Shown: positions 36,157 through 44,586 of the stretch, one piece after another | How positions within the stretch are numbered: position 1 is the stretch's first letter | Layout: each line of letters begins with the position of its first letter | DNA from: Xaviernesmea rhizosphaerae | Lineage (GTDB): Bacteria > Pseudomonadota > Alphaproteobacteria > Rhizobiales > Rhizobiaceae | NCBI RefSeq assembly: GCF_001938945.1 | Contig: NZ_MKIO01000018.1 | Location: 85,389 to 149,388, forward strand | Length of the DNA: 64,000 bases | Reading direction: 5' to 3' | Notes under the pieces: model-generated | Databases searched by the model: none | The model's input: only the letters and a program-made list of their open reading frames with translations | Told to the model about the DNA's origin: nothing | Translations under genes and position numbers: made by a program

Positions 36157-37341
36157 ATGGCGATTGAAAGCAGCAATGAAACGAAGCGTGAAGCGCCGAT
36201 CCGTCTGGGCATGGTCGGCGGCGGCGCCGGCGCCTTCATCGGCGCGGTGCATCGCATTGCCGCGCGGATCGACGGGCAGTTCCAGCTGGTGGCCGGCGCG
36301 CTGTCGTCCACGCCTGATAAGGCGAAGGCCTCCGGCCTCGAGCTCGGTCTCGACCCCGAGCGCACCTATTCCGATTTCCGCGAGATGGCGATCCGCGAAT
36401 CCGAGCGCTCTGATGGCATCGAGGCGGTGGCGATCGTCACGCCGAATCATGTGCACTATGCGGCGGCCAAGGAATTTCTGGAGCGCGGCATCCATGTGAT
36501 CTGCGACAAGCCGCTGACCTCCACGCTCGACGACGCCCGGGCGCTCCAGGCCCTGGTGGAAAAGAGCGATGCTCTGTTCGTGCTCACGCACAATTACACG
36601 GGATACCCCATGGTGCGCCAGGCGCGCGCCATGGTGGAGGAGGGCGCGATCGGCGCCGTGCGGCTGGTGCAGATGGAATATCCGCAGGACTGGCTGACGG
36701 AGGCGGTCGAGAAGTCCGGCTCCAAGCAGGCCGGCTGGCGCACCGATCCCGCCCAGTCGGGCGCCGGCGGCTCCACCGGGGATATCGGCACTCATGCCTA
36801 TAATCTCGGCTGCTTCGTCTCGGGACTGGAGCTGGACGAGCTTGCTGCCGATCTCGACAGTTTCGTCGAGGGCCGCGCGCTCGACGACAATGCCCATGTG
36901 ATGATGCGCTTCAAGGAGAAGGACGGCGTGCGGGCCAAGGGCCTTCTCTGGTGCAGCCAGGTGGCGCCGGGCAATGAGAACGGGCTGCAGCTGCGCATCT
37001 ATGGCACCAAGGGCGGCCTGGAATGGACGCAGAAGGACCCGAACTATCTCTGGTACACGCCCTTTGGCGAGCCGAAGCGGCTGATCACCCGCGCCGGCGC
37101 CGGCGCCGGCCCGGCCGCCGCCCGCGTCACCCGCACCCCCAGCGGCCACCCGGAAGGCTATCTGGAAGGCTTCGCCAACATCTACATGGAAGCCGCCCGC
37201 GCCATCCAGGCCGCCCGCAACGGCGTGGCGGTCGATGCCGACGTGATCTATCCGACCATCGAGGACGGCATGAAGGGCATGCTCTTCGTCGATGCCTGCG
37301 TCCAGTCCTCGAAGCAGAACGGGGCGTGGGTCAAGGTCTGA
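36157..37341 (+). CDS. Gfo/Idh/MocA family NAD(P)-dependent oxidoreductase
   Basis: A 394-aa sugar or inositol dehydrogenase-like enzyme. The Rossmann fold begins LGMVGGGAGAFIGAVHR. The EKP-type catalytic motif reads ICDKPLT with its lysine intact, and the C-terminal domain supplies GDIGTHAYNLGCFV with the conserved Asp/His pair. A strong GAGGAGGACAGAG ribosome site fixes the ATG. With the TIM-barrel epimerase and beta-glucosidase nearby it probably belongs to catabolism of a sugar or polyol. The substrate cannot be read from sequence. Confidence 0.9.
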   Translation: MAIESSNETKREAPIRLGMVGGGAGAFIGAVHRIAARIDGQFQLVAGALSSTPDKAKASGLELGLDPERTYSDFREMAIRESERSDGIEAVAIVTPNHVHYAAAKEFLERGIHVICDKPLTSTLDDARALQALVEKSDALFVLTHNYTGYPMVRQARAMVEEGAIGAVRLVQMEYPQDWLTEAVEKSGSKQAGWRTDPAQSGAGGSTGDIGTHAYNLGCFVSGLELDELAADLDSFVEGRALDDNAHVMMRFKEKDGVRAKGLLWCSQVAPGNENGLQLRIYGTKGGLEWTQKDPNYLWYTPFGEPKRLITRAGAGAGPAAARVTRTPSGHPEGYLEGFANIYMEAARAIQAARNGVAVDADVIYPTIEDGMKGMLFVDACVQSSKQNGAWVKV

Positions 37342-37461
37342 TCATCGCTTCCGCCGGGCCGACGTCCTCTGGTCGCCGGCCCGGCTTTTGATGTCCTTGC
37401 GGGAGCTGACATCCGAGGCCGCTCCTGTTGTTGCCCAATTGACTTTTCTCCCGTTCGGTTT

Positions 37462-37477
37462 ACTGCAACGTTTCAGT
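37462..37477. promoter_or_regulatory. LacI-type operator upstream of the beta-glucosidase gene
   Basis: ACTGCAAC/GTTTCAGT is a 16-bp palindrome with a single mismatched pair and an AACGTT centre. It lies 25 bp before the start codon, where it would overlap the promoter or leader. Confidence 0.6.
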
Positions 37478-37502
37478 TCTCACCTGAACCGGACCCGCTG
37501 CC

Positions 37503-38870
37503 ATGATCGATCCCCAGACGCTCGCCGCCCGTTTCCCTGCCGAATTCCTGTTCGGCGTTGCCACGGCCTCTTTCCAGATCGAGGGCGCGTCGAAGGCCGA
37601 TGGCCGCAAGCCGTCGATCTGGGATGCATTTTCCAACATGCCGGGCCGGGTCTTCGGAAGGCACAATGGCGATGTCGCCTGCGATCATTACAACCGGCTC
37701 GAGGAGGATCTGGACCTGATCCAGAGCCTCGGCGTCGATGCCTATCGCTTTTCCATCGCCTGGCCACGCGTCATTCCCGATGGCACAGGGCCGATCAATG
37801 AGAAGGGGCTGGATTTCTACGACCGGCTGGTCGACGGATGCAAGGCGCGTGGCATCAAGACCTTCGCCACGCTTTATCATTGGGATCTGCCGCTGACCCT
37901 TGCCGGCGACGGCGGCTGGACGGCGCGCTCGACGGCTTACGCCTATCAGCGCTATGCCAAGACGGTGATTGCCCGGCTGGGCGACCGTCTCGATGCGGTG
38001 GCGACCTTCAACGAGCCCTGGTGCTCCGTCTGGCTCAGCCATCTCTATGGTATTCACGCGCCGGGCGAGCGCAGCATGGACGCCGCGCTGCATGCGCTGC
38101 ACTATACCAATCTCGCCCATGGTCTCGGCGTGCAGGCGATCCGCGAGGCGCAGCCGGAACTGCCTGTGGGCATCGTCATCAATCCCATGCATGTCATCCC
38201 CGGCAGCGACAGCGAGGCCGACCGGCAGGCGGCCGAGCGCGCCTTCGACTTCCATAATGGCGTCTTCTTCGGCCCACTGTTCAAGGGCGCCTATCCGGAA
38301 AGCGTCCTGAGCGCGTTCGGCGCGCGGATGCCGGCAGTGGAGCCGGAGGATCTGGCCATCATCAGCCAGCCGCTCGACTGGTGGGGCATCAATTATTACA
38401 CGCCGATGCGCGTGGCCCATGATCCGGCCGAGGGGGCGGAATTCCCGGCGACGGTCTCCGCGCCGCCGGTGAGCCAAGTGAAGACCGATATTGGCTGGGA
38501 GGTCTTCGCCCCGGCTTTGGGCGACTGCATCCGCACGCTCAATGCCCGGTACGACCTGCCGGCCTGCTACATCACCGAGAACGGCGCCTGCTACAATATG
38601 GGCGTGGTCGATGGCGTGGTGGACGACCAGCCGCGGCTCGACTACATCGCCGACCACCTGCAGGTCACGGCCGACCTGATTGCCGAAGGCTATCCGATGA
38701 AGGGCTATTTCGCCTGGAGCCTGATGGACAATTTCGAATGGGCCGAGGGATATCGCATGCGGTTCGGCATCGTCCATGTCGATTACGATACGCAAGCGCG
38801 CACCATCAAGAAGAGCGGCCACTGGTATCAGGCACTGGCAAAAGCGCATTCGGCTGCCGCCAGCGCGTGA
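37503..38870 (+). CDS. GH1 family beta-glucosidase
   Basis: A 455-aa glycoside hydrolase family 1 enzyme that cleaves beta-linked glucosides or galactosides. FLFGVATASFQIEG is the N-terminal signature. The acid/base Glu171 lies in ATFNEPWCS and the nucleophile Glu359 in CYITENGACYN. YFAWSLMDNFEWAEGY is the aglycone/sugar-site end motif. There is no signal peptide, so it acts in the cytosol on imported oligosaccharides. A LacI-type operator sits just upstream, suggesting induction by a sugar. Confidence 0.95.
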   Translation: MIDPQTLAARFPAEFLFGVATASFQIEGASKADGRKPSIWDAFSNMPGRVFGRHNGDVACDHYNRLEEDLDLIQSLGVDAYRFSIAWPRVIPDGTGPINEKGLDFYDRLVDGCKARGIKTFATLYHWDLPLTLAGDGGWTARSTAYAYQRYAKTVIARLGDRLDAVATFNEPWCSVWLSHLYGIHAPGERSMDAALHALHYTNLAHGLGVQAIREAQPELPVGIVINPMHVIPGSDSEADRQAAERAFDFHNGVFFGPLFKGAYPESVLSAFGARMPAVEPEDLAIISQPLDWWGINYYTPMRVAHDPAEGAEFPATVSAPPVSQVKTDIGWEVFAPALGDCIRTLNARYDLPACYITENGACYNMGVVDGVVDDQPRLDYIADHLQVTADLIAEGYPMKGYFAWSLMDNFEWAEGYRMRFGIVHVDYDTQARTIKKSGHWYQALAKAHSAAASA

Positions 38871-38891
38871 AACCGACGGACGGGATCGAGG

Positions 38892-38920
38892 GCATGAGGC
38901 GCGCTGCGTTCGCCTCATGC
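38892..38920 (+). terminator. Hairpin after the beta-glucosidase gene
   Basis: A perfect 10-bp stem (GCATGAGGCG/CGCCTCATGC) with a 9-nt loop lies 21 bp after the stop. It has no clear U tract. Confidence 0.5.
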
Positions 38921-38988
38921 GTGAAATTGCTGGAAGCTGCACGTCTCTTGCGCTAGCCTCATAAGCTCACGCTTGGGGAGCGCTCGAT

Positions 38989-39339
38989 ATGGCCCGTTTT
39001 GTCCTGCAGCAGCCTCTGTCTCTTCACCAGCCTTTTTCCGGCGATGTGACCCAGACCATCAATCCCTGGACCTGGGTCTTCTCGCCGCAGAACGTCCAGA
39101 TCGGCCTGTTCAACATCGACCTCGGCCCCTCGGGCGATCCGCAGGTGGAGGCCGAGGTTTTGCGCGATGTGGCGAGCTATGGCCGGCAGATCGGCCGCTG
39201 CCAGGATGTGCTGGCCATCCTGCTCGACCGGCTGGAAGCGGTGGAGACGTTGCAAGGTGCCGACCGCGACGCCGCCGAGGATTTCCGCTCTTTGCTGCGC
39301 GAGATCGGCAAGGTCAAGAAGCGCAAGGGCAAGCGGTAG
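38989..39339 (+). CDS. Conserved-looking hypothetical protein
   Basis: A 116-aa protein I do not recognise. The first 50 residues read like a compact hydrophobic/aromatic fold (INPWTWVFSPQNVQIGLFNID). Residues 52-105 form amphipathic helices with regular acidic and basic residues. The tail KVKKRKGKR is strongly basic. There is no signal peptide or membrane helix. GGGAG lies 9 nt before the ATG, and base use is like its neighbours, so it is probably a real gene. It converges with the VOC gene and follows the beta-glucosidase, with no functional hint from context. Confidence 0.65.
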   Translation: MARFVLQQPLSLHQPFSGDVTQTINPWTWVFSPQNVQIGLFNIDLGPSGDPQVEAEVLRDVASYGRQIGRCQDVLAILLDRLEAVETLQGADRDAAEDFRSLLREIGKVKKRKGKR

Positions 39340-39370
39340 GCCAACGAGACGGCAGTCTGCGCGGCCCGGC

Positions 39371-39733
39371 TCAAACCGACAGGACGAACGCCCGCAGGCG
39401 GTGCCCGTCGGGATCGGCGACGGTGAAGGTGCGGCCGAAATCCATCGTGGTGACGGGCTGAAGCAAAGTGAGGCCGAGCGCTGTCCACCGCGCCAGCGTG
39501 ACGGCAAGTTCCGCCTCGGTTTCCAGCGGAAAGCCGATTTCCAGCGCGCCGGGATCGGCCATGACGGCCGGCTGGACAGCGTCGCGCCGCCAGAGGCCGA
39601 AGCGCACCGTGTCGAGCGCGAAGAGGGCGAAGCCCGGCGATTGCTCGACCGGCGTGCGGCCGGTGATTTCCCGGTAAAGCGCGGCGCTCCTGGCAACATC
39701 GGTGACATAAAGCAGGAGATAGCTGGGGTTCAT
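39371..39733 (-). CDS. VOC superfamily (glyoxalase-like) protein
   Basis: A 120-aa vicinal-oxygen-chelate fold protein. Two beta-alpha-beta-beta-beta modules are visible: YLLLYVTDVARSAALYREITG... and the second ending FTVADPDGHRLRAFVL, whose DPDGH block is diagnostic. Members include glyoxalases, dioxygenases and bleomycin-type binding proteins. The metal ligands here are not complete enough to name an activity. It is transcribed on the same strand as the YafY-like regulator 66 bp upstream, so they may be linked functionally. Confidence 0.85.
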   Translation of the reverse strand: MNPSYLLLYVTDVARSAALYREITGRTPVEQSPGFALFALDTVRFGLWRRDAVQPAVMADPGALEIGFPLETEAELAVTLARWTALGLTLLQPVTTMDFGRTFTVADPDGHRLRAFVLSV

Positions 39734-39799
39734 GGCAGGCGTCCTTCTGATCTGGCCGGTCCCTGTTGCCGGCGCAGAAGGAGATGCGCCCGCGCGCTG

Positions 39800-40522
39800 T
39801 CAGTTTCTGTCAGGAGCGTTCAGAGACTGCAGCCGGACGGGCCGCCTTTCCAGCTGTTGCCGCCGCCATTCGGCCAGAAGCTGGGCCCGGCGCTTCGGGT
39901 AGCGCTGGTCGAGGCGCAGGAGATTGTCGATGCGGTCGGTGCGGAAATGGCGGATCGCGCCGCGCAGCTCGCACCAGGCGATCAGGATGCGCGTGGTCTC
40001 GAAAAAACCCAGTGCGAAGGGCCAGACGATGCGCTGGCTGACGGCGCCCGCGCCATCGCGATAAGCGAGGTCGAGCTTGATCTCGGCGCGGATGGCGGCG
40101 CGCAAGCTCGCGGTGTCGATGCGCTCGGCTTCCTGGCGGGCGGGCCCGACCAGAAGGTTCTGCTGCTGCAGACGCTCGGCCAGCGGCGCCGGAAGCACCG
40201 CCTCGATCTTCGCCAGCGCCTGCTCGGCCGCGCGCGCCAGGTCACCATCGCCGCGCGCCGTCACCCAGCGTAAGCCCAGCGCCACGGCCTCGATCTCGTC
40301 CTCGCCGAACATCAGCGGCGGCAGGGTGAAGCCCGGACGCAGCACATAGCCGAGGCCGGCCTCGCCGGCGATATCGGCGCCCTGTCCGCGCAGCGTGTCG
40401 ATATCGCGATAGAGCGTGCGCACGCTTACCCCTGTTTCCGCGGCCAGCGCCGCGGCGCTGACGGGAAAGCGGTGGCGGCGGAGAATCTCGATCAGCGTGA
40501 TCAGCCGGCTGGCCCGCGACAT
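39800..40522 (-). CDS. YafY family regulator (HTH + WYL domain)
   Basis: A 240-aa transcription factor. The N-terminal HTH_11 domain reads RLITLIEILRRHRFPVSAAALAAETGVSVRTLYRDIDTL. The C-terminal WYL-type ligand domain has a YRD segment and GFFETTRILIAWCELRGAIRHFRTDRI, in which the W-Y-L triad is replaced by A-W-C. Such proteins sense small ligands or nucleic acids. The start at MSRASRLITLI was chosen because the domain begins directly there. It precedes the VOC gene, its most likely target. Confidence 0.88.
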   Translation of the reverse strand: MSRASRLITLIEILRRHRFPVSAAALAAETGVSVRTLYRDIDTLRGQGADIAGEAGLGYVLRPGFTLPPLMFGEDEIEAVALGLRWVTARGDGDLARAAEQALAKIEAVLPAPLAERLQQQNLLVGPARQEAERIDTASLRAAIRAEIKLDLAYRDGAGAVSQRIVWPFALGFFETTRILIAWCELRGAIRHFRTDRIDNLLRLDQRYPKRRAQLLAEWRRQQLERRPVRLQSLNAPDRN

Positions 40523-40592
40523 GGATGGCGCTGCTCCTCGCAAGATGGCGGCCTGAGCATCGACCCGGAAACCGATCTCCGGTCCGAGGCTT

Positions 40593-41552
40593 TCAGCTTC
40601 CCAGATGCTGGATGCCGCGCTTGCGGGCGAGATCCATCTGCCGCTGGCGCTCGCGATAACGCGCCTTGTCTTCCTCGGAGCGGCTGTCGTGGCAATGCAC
40701 GCAGGCCACGCCCTCCTCATGCAGCGGCGAGGCGAGGTCTTCAGGCGTCAGCGGCTGGCGGCAGGCATGGCAGAGCACATGCGCGCCCTGCTTCAGCCCA
40801 TGAGTGATCGACACGCGCTCGTCGAAGACGAAGCAGGCGCCATCCCACAGGCTCTCCTCGGCCGGCATGTCCTCGAGATATTTGAGGATGCCGCCCTTGA
40901 GGTGATAGACCTCCTCGAAGCCTTCCGCCTTCATGAAGGCGGTCGCCTTTTCGCAGCGGATGCCGCCGGTGCAATACATGGCGATCTTGGGCTTGTTGTG
41001 CAGGCCGGGATTGTCGCGCACCCAGCCGGGGAACTCGCGGAAGCTCTTGGTCTTCGGATCGACCGCGCCGCGGAAGGTGCCGATCGCCGTCTCGTAATCA
41101 TTGCGCGTGTCGATGACGATCGTGTCGGGATCGGAGATCAGCGCGTTCCAGTCCTTCGGATCGACATAGGTGCCGACGATCCGGTTGGGGTCGATGTTCT
41201 CGACACCCATGGTGACGATTTCTTTCTTCAGCCGCACCTTCATGCGCAGGAAAGGCATGGCGGCGGCGCGGCTTTCCTTGTGCTCAAGCCGGGAAAATTC
41301 CGGCTGGGCACGCAGGAAGGCGAGAAGCTCGGCGATCGCCGGGTCAGTGCCGGCCACGGTGCCGTTGATGCCCTCATGCGCCAGAAGCAGCGTGCCCTTG
41401 ATGCCGCGCGCATCGCAGAAATCCTGCAAGGGCGCGCGGAAGGCCTGATAGCGGCTGAAATCCGCAAAGTGATAGAGGGCCGCCACCAGAACGGGCTCGG
41501 CCGCAGGCGGCTGCGCCGCCGTCGGGAAAGGGGGATCGATCATGTCGCTCAT
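40593..41552 (-). CDS. trhO: tRNA uridine(34) hydroxylase, rhodanese-domain type
   Basis: A 319-aa TrhO/YceA protein, which hydroxylates U34 of certain tRNAs in an oxygen-dependent route to 5-oxyacetyl-type uridines. The N-terminal acylphosphatase-like domain holds [13 protein letters not shown]. The rhodanese domain has its active loop [11 protein letters not shown] with Cys194. The C-terminal zinc-type motif is CHACRQPL...CVHCHDS. Length and all blocks match the family. The first ATG was kept, but an in-frame ATG three codons later (41543) is also possible. It stands as a single gene. Confidence 0.94.
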   Translation of the reverse strand: MSDMIDPPFPTAAQPPAAEPVLVAALYHFADFSRYQAFRAPLQDFCDARGIKGTLLLAHEGINGTVAGTDPAIAELLAFLRAQPEFSRLEHKESRAAAMPFLRMKVRLKKEIVTMGVENIDPNRIVGTYVDPKDWNALISDPDTIVIDTRNDYETAIGTFRGAVDPKTKSFREFPGWVRDNPGLHNKPKIAMYCTGGIRCEKATAFMKAEGFEEVYHLKGGILKYLEDMPAEESLWDGACFVFDERVSITHGLKQGAHVLCHACRQPLTPEDLASPLHEEGVACVHCHDSRSEEDKARYRERQRQMDLARKRGIQHLGS

Positions 41553-41670
41553 ACCCCGTCAAATACCGCTTCCGGCGATGCGGCGCAATCGCGCGAAAGG
41601 GGCACATGGCAGCATCCCGTTCAAGACCTGGCCCGTTCTAGGCTTGGCCGGGAGCGCCTTCTGCGAAGGC

Positions 41671-42561
41671 TCAGCCGGCATCCTTCCAGAGCCGCTTGAT
41701 CCGCCGCCGGTCGATCTCGGCATCGATCTCGTAAAGCGCTTCGGCCTTGACCAGCACTTTCTCGCGCCGCGCTTTCAATGTTTCGGCAAGGGCGGCCAGC
41801 AGCAAGGGACGGTCATGCTCGGAGAGAAGCTGCGTGTCATGCCCGATCACCTCGTGCAGCACGGCGAGATCGTTGACCGCGCCCAGATCTTCCGAAAGGG
41901 CCTTCAGCCGTCCTTCGCGCGCGTTCAGCGGCCCCGGCCAGGCATCGCGCAGGAGCAGATGGAAGAAGCGCCAGTCCTGCGCGCGCTTGCGCAGATCGTG
42001 AAAGGCGTCCGCCTCCGGTGCTTCGCGGCAGCGCTTCAGCGCGGCCTGCGCCCGGATTATGCTCTTGTGCCAGGCCTTGGCCAGCAGCGCATGCGGGGCG
42101 CCGGCCGTGGTCATCACGAAGCGGCTCGCCGCCTCGCGCGCCTCTTCAAGCGCGGCAAGGGTGGCCGGAAGATCGACGGCCTCGGCGCTTCCGGCAAGGG
42201 CGGCATGGCGGGCTTTCAGCGCATCGCCGGCGCGCGCCGCGGCCGCCGAATGCTCGCCCGTGCTGTCCGCTTCCAGCCGGGCGGCGGTCTCGATCAGCAC
42301 GGCGCTGTCGCGCGTGGCCGAAAGGCCGCGGGCGATCTCGCGCAGCCTGGCATTTTCCTCGCGCTGGAAGAAGGGGGCCGCCGGGGCGATCAGGCGGTAG
42401 AGCCCGCGCGTCTTCTTCAGCGCGCGCCGGGATTTGTGAATGGCATGGGCCTCGCCTTCGGGCTGGTCGCGCAGGAGGAGAAGAGCGTGGTCCAGCTCGG
42501 CGGTGGCGATGCGGCGCACCGAGCGCGACAGCGGCTTGTCGGCGTGCAGACGATAGGCCAT
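41671..42561 (-). CDS. CHAD domain protein (polyphosphate-binding type)
   Basis: A 296-aa all-helical CHAD protein. The conserved basic/histidine helices are visible as HAIHKSRRALKKTRGLYRLI and, in the second half, AFHDLRKRAQDWRFF. These are the residues shown in other CHAD proteins to bind inorganic polyphosphate. There is no membrane segment or signal peptide. The ATG overlaps the stop of the CYTH gene (TGATG), so the two are translationally coupled. An alternative GTG lies one codon earlier. The pair corresponds to the two halves of fused CYTH-CHAD proteins such as YgiF. Confidence 0.9.
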   Translation of the reverse strand: MAYRLHADKPLSRSVRRIATAELDHALLLLRDQPEGEAHAIHKSRRALKKTRGLYRLIAPAAPFFQREENARLREIARGLSATRDSAVLIETAARLEADSTGEHSAAAARAGDALKARHAALAGSAEAVDLPATLAALEEAREAASRFVMTTAGAPHALLAKAWHKSIIRAQAALKRCREAPEADAFHDLRKRAQDWRFFHLLLRDAWPGPLNAREGRLKALSEDLGAVNDLAVLHEVIGHDTQLLSEHDRPLLLAALAETLKARREKVLVKAEALYEIDAEIDRRRIKRLWKDAG

Positions 42562-43034
42562 CACGCACCCTCAAGGCCGGCGGTGGCCAGCGCGAAGTTC
42601 GAGTAGCGATCGTCGCCGGTCACTTCCCGGCCCAGCCAGTCCGGCAGCGCCGGCTCCTCGTCTTCCGCGTCCATTTCGACCTCGGCCACGACCAGACCCT
42701 GATGTGCCCCGGCAAACACATCCACCTCCCAGGTATAGTCACCCCGGCGGATGCAATGGCGCGTCTTCTCGATGATCGTGCCAAAGGCCGCCTGCAGCAG
42801 TTCCTCGGCGTCTGGTACGGGAATGTCATATTCGAACTCGTCGCGCGTCATGCCGCCGCGGCCGATCTTGATGGTGAGACGCGCCCGGTCCTGGTTGAGG
42901 ATGCGCACGCGCACGGCCCGGTCCTCCATCGATGCGATATAGCCCTGGCGGATGACGGACTGCTCATCCACCTCCTTTCGCCAGTCGTCGCTCTCGACCA
43001 GAAATTTGCGCTCGATTTCCTTTGCCATGCTCAT
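42561..43034 (-). CDS. CYTH domain triphosphatase-like protein
   Basis: A 157-aa CYTH (triphosphate tunnel metalloenzyme) protein. EIERKFL at residues 6-12 is the signature ExExK motif. Further tunnel residues lie in AVRVRILNQDRARLTIK, RDEFEYDIP and WEVDVFAGAHQGLVVAEVEM, with the alternating basic and acidic residues that bind triphosphate and metal. Bacterial members usually hydrolyse inorganic tripolyphosphate. A second ATG two codons in could be the start. It is first in the operon with the CHAD gene. Confidence 0.92.
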   Translation of the reverse strand: MSMAKEIERKFLVESDDWRKEVDEQSVIRQGYIASMEDRAVRVRILNQDRARLTIKIGRGGMTRDEFEYDIPVPDAEELLQAAFGTIIEKTRHCIRRGDYTWEVDVFAGAHQGLVVAEVEMDAEDEEPALPDWLGREVTGDDRYSNFALATAGLEGA

Positions 43035-43305
43035 CCCTGTCCGCCACCGGCCATTAAACGATGGCGGATCACCTAAGTCCTGTCACAATTCCTGCAGCTA
43101 ATCCGATATGGCTCCTGTCTGGCAAGCGGCAAGGGCAGCGGCGCGGCGGGAATTCGTATAAGACGGTTGCGCCTCGACAAGCGCGCCGCGCGGCGTTATG
43201 TCGTGGGCAGGAATTCAATCGGTTTAAACTGGCGGGCGCGGTTTGCCCGACGGTCCACAACGCGGCGTATTCCACGCCCGCGAGCGAACGAGACAGGTCC
43301 ATCCC

Positions 43306-43944
43306 ATGAATGAGAAGACCCAGAAACTCCTTTCCGTCCTGAAGATGCAGCCGGTCGTTCCCGTGCTGATCGTCGAGGATGCCAAGAGCGCCGTGCCGCT
43401 CGCCCGCGCACTGGTCGAAGGCGGGCTGAAGGCGATCGAGATCACGCTGCGCACCCCGGCCGCGCTCGATGCCATCCGCGCCGTCGCCCAGGAAGTCGAA
43501 GGCGCCGTTACCGGCGCCGGCACCATCCTCAATGCTCTGCATTACGAGGATGCCGTGGAAGCCGGTGCGCAGTTCATCGTCAGCCCCGGCGCCACCGGCG
43601 AGCTGCTCGATGTTGCCGACGACCACGAAGCCTCCTTCCTGCCGGGTGCGGCCACGCCGAGCGAGATCATGGGCCTGCTCGAAGAAGGCTATGAGGTGAT
43701 GAAGTTCTTCCCGGCCGAGCAGGCGGGCGGCGCGGCCTATCTCAAGGCTCTGTCCTCCCCCTTCGCCGGCACGCTGTTCTGCCCCACGGGCGGCATCTCG
43801 CTGAAGAACGCCAAGGACTACCTCTCGCTGCCCAACGTCGTCTGCATCGGCGGCTCCTGGGTCGCGCCGAAGGATCTCGTCGCCGCCGGCGACTGGGCCG
43901 GCATCACCCAGCTCGCCCGCGAGGCCTTCGAGTTGCGCGGCTGA
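43306..43944 (+). CDS. eda: 2-dehydro-3-deoxy-6-phosphogluconate aldolase
   Basis: A 212-aa KDPG/KHG aldolase of the Entner-Doudoroff pathway, splitting KDPG to pyruvate and glyceraldehyde 3-phosphate. AIEITLRTPAALDAI carries the active-site Glu, and VTGAGTI the phosphate/pyruvate contact. VMKFFPAEQAGG holds the Schiff-base lysine, and CPTGGISLKNAKDY binds phosphate. The start at MNEKTQKLL has ACAGG about 10 nt upstream; a longer frame is unlikely. The dehydratase gene edd is not adjacent. A nucleotidyltransferase-like gene follows 24 bp downstream on the same strand. Confidence 0.94.
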   Translation: MNEKTQKLLSVLKMQPVVPVLIVEDAKSAVPLARALVEGGLKAIEITLRTPAALDAIRAVAQEVEGAVTGAGTILNALHYEDAVEAGAQFIVSPGATGELLDVADDHEASFLPGAATPSEIMGLLEEGYEVMKFFPAEQAGGAAYLKALSSPFAGTLFCPTGGISLKNAKDYLSLPNVVCIGGSWVAPKDLVAAGDWAGITQLAREAFELRG

Positions 43945-43968
43945 GATTGAGGGCGGGGCGCGTCTGCC

Positions 43969-44505
43969 ATGACCTTCCCCGCCACCAACACCGCCGGTCT
44001 CGTCCATGCGGTGCTGGCCTGCCTGGAGGCTGCCGACCTTCCCTGCCTGCTGTTCGGCGGCTGGGCGGAAGAGGCGCTTGGCCTGCGCCCCCCGGGTCCG
44101 CATGGCGATATCGATCTTGTTTATGTCGGGCCCGGCTTTGCCGGGCTCGATGCGTTTCTGGCTGGCGGCCAGCGTCTTTGCCCGCACGACACGCCGCTTC
44201 GGTCGCTTCCGGCAAAGCGTTTCCCGCACAAGCGCGCCTTTCTCGTGGAGGATGTGCTCTGCGAGATCCTGCTGGTCGACCTGCATGATGGCCTGCCGGC
44301 CACCTGCTTCTGGGGCGATACGCTGTTCTTCTGGGAGAGGCCGCTGGCCGAGGCGACGCCGGCCGTGCTGGGCGGGCTTCCTGTGCCCGTCATGAGCCGG
44401 GCCAATCTCCTTGCCTATCGCGCCCTCCATCGCGAAACGCAGCCCTGGCGATGGCACGATGCAACACTGTCGGAAGCGCAGGCTCCCGATCTCCCGGCGT
44501 TCTGA
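43969..44505 (+). CDS. Nucleotidyltransferase-fold protein (aminoglycoside nucleotidyltransferase-like)
   Basis: A 178-aa protein of the DNA polymerase beta-like nucleotidyltransferase superfamily. LLFGGWAEEALG followed by GPHGDIDLVYVG is the GG...DxD catalytic pattern (Asp47, Asp49), as in LinB/ANT(2'')-type enzymes and their many uncharacterised relatives. The later stretch ANLLAYRALHRETQPWRWHD is typical of the C-terminal helix. The acceptor substrate is unknown. It sits 24 bp after eda and is probably co-transcribed, but there is no obvious metabolic link. Resistance should not be inferred without tests. Confidence 0.8.
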   Translation: MTFPATNTAGLVHAVLACLEAADLPCLLFGGWAEEALGLRPPGPHGDIDLVYVGPGFAGLDAFLAGGQRLCPHDTPLRSLPAKRFPHKRAFLVEDVLCEILLVDLHDGLPATCFWGDTLFFWERPLAEATPAVLGGLPVPVMSRANLLAYRALHRETQPWRWHDATLSEAQAPDLPAF

Positions 44506-44586
44506 CATTCGCTTGATCGCCCTTTGTCAGGCGCGATGGCCCTCCTATCTCCCGAAGCGATTATTCAGGAAACGCCAAGGAGACCG

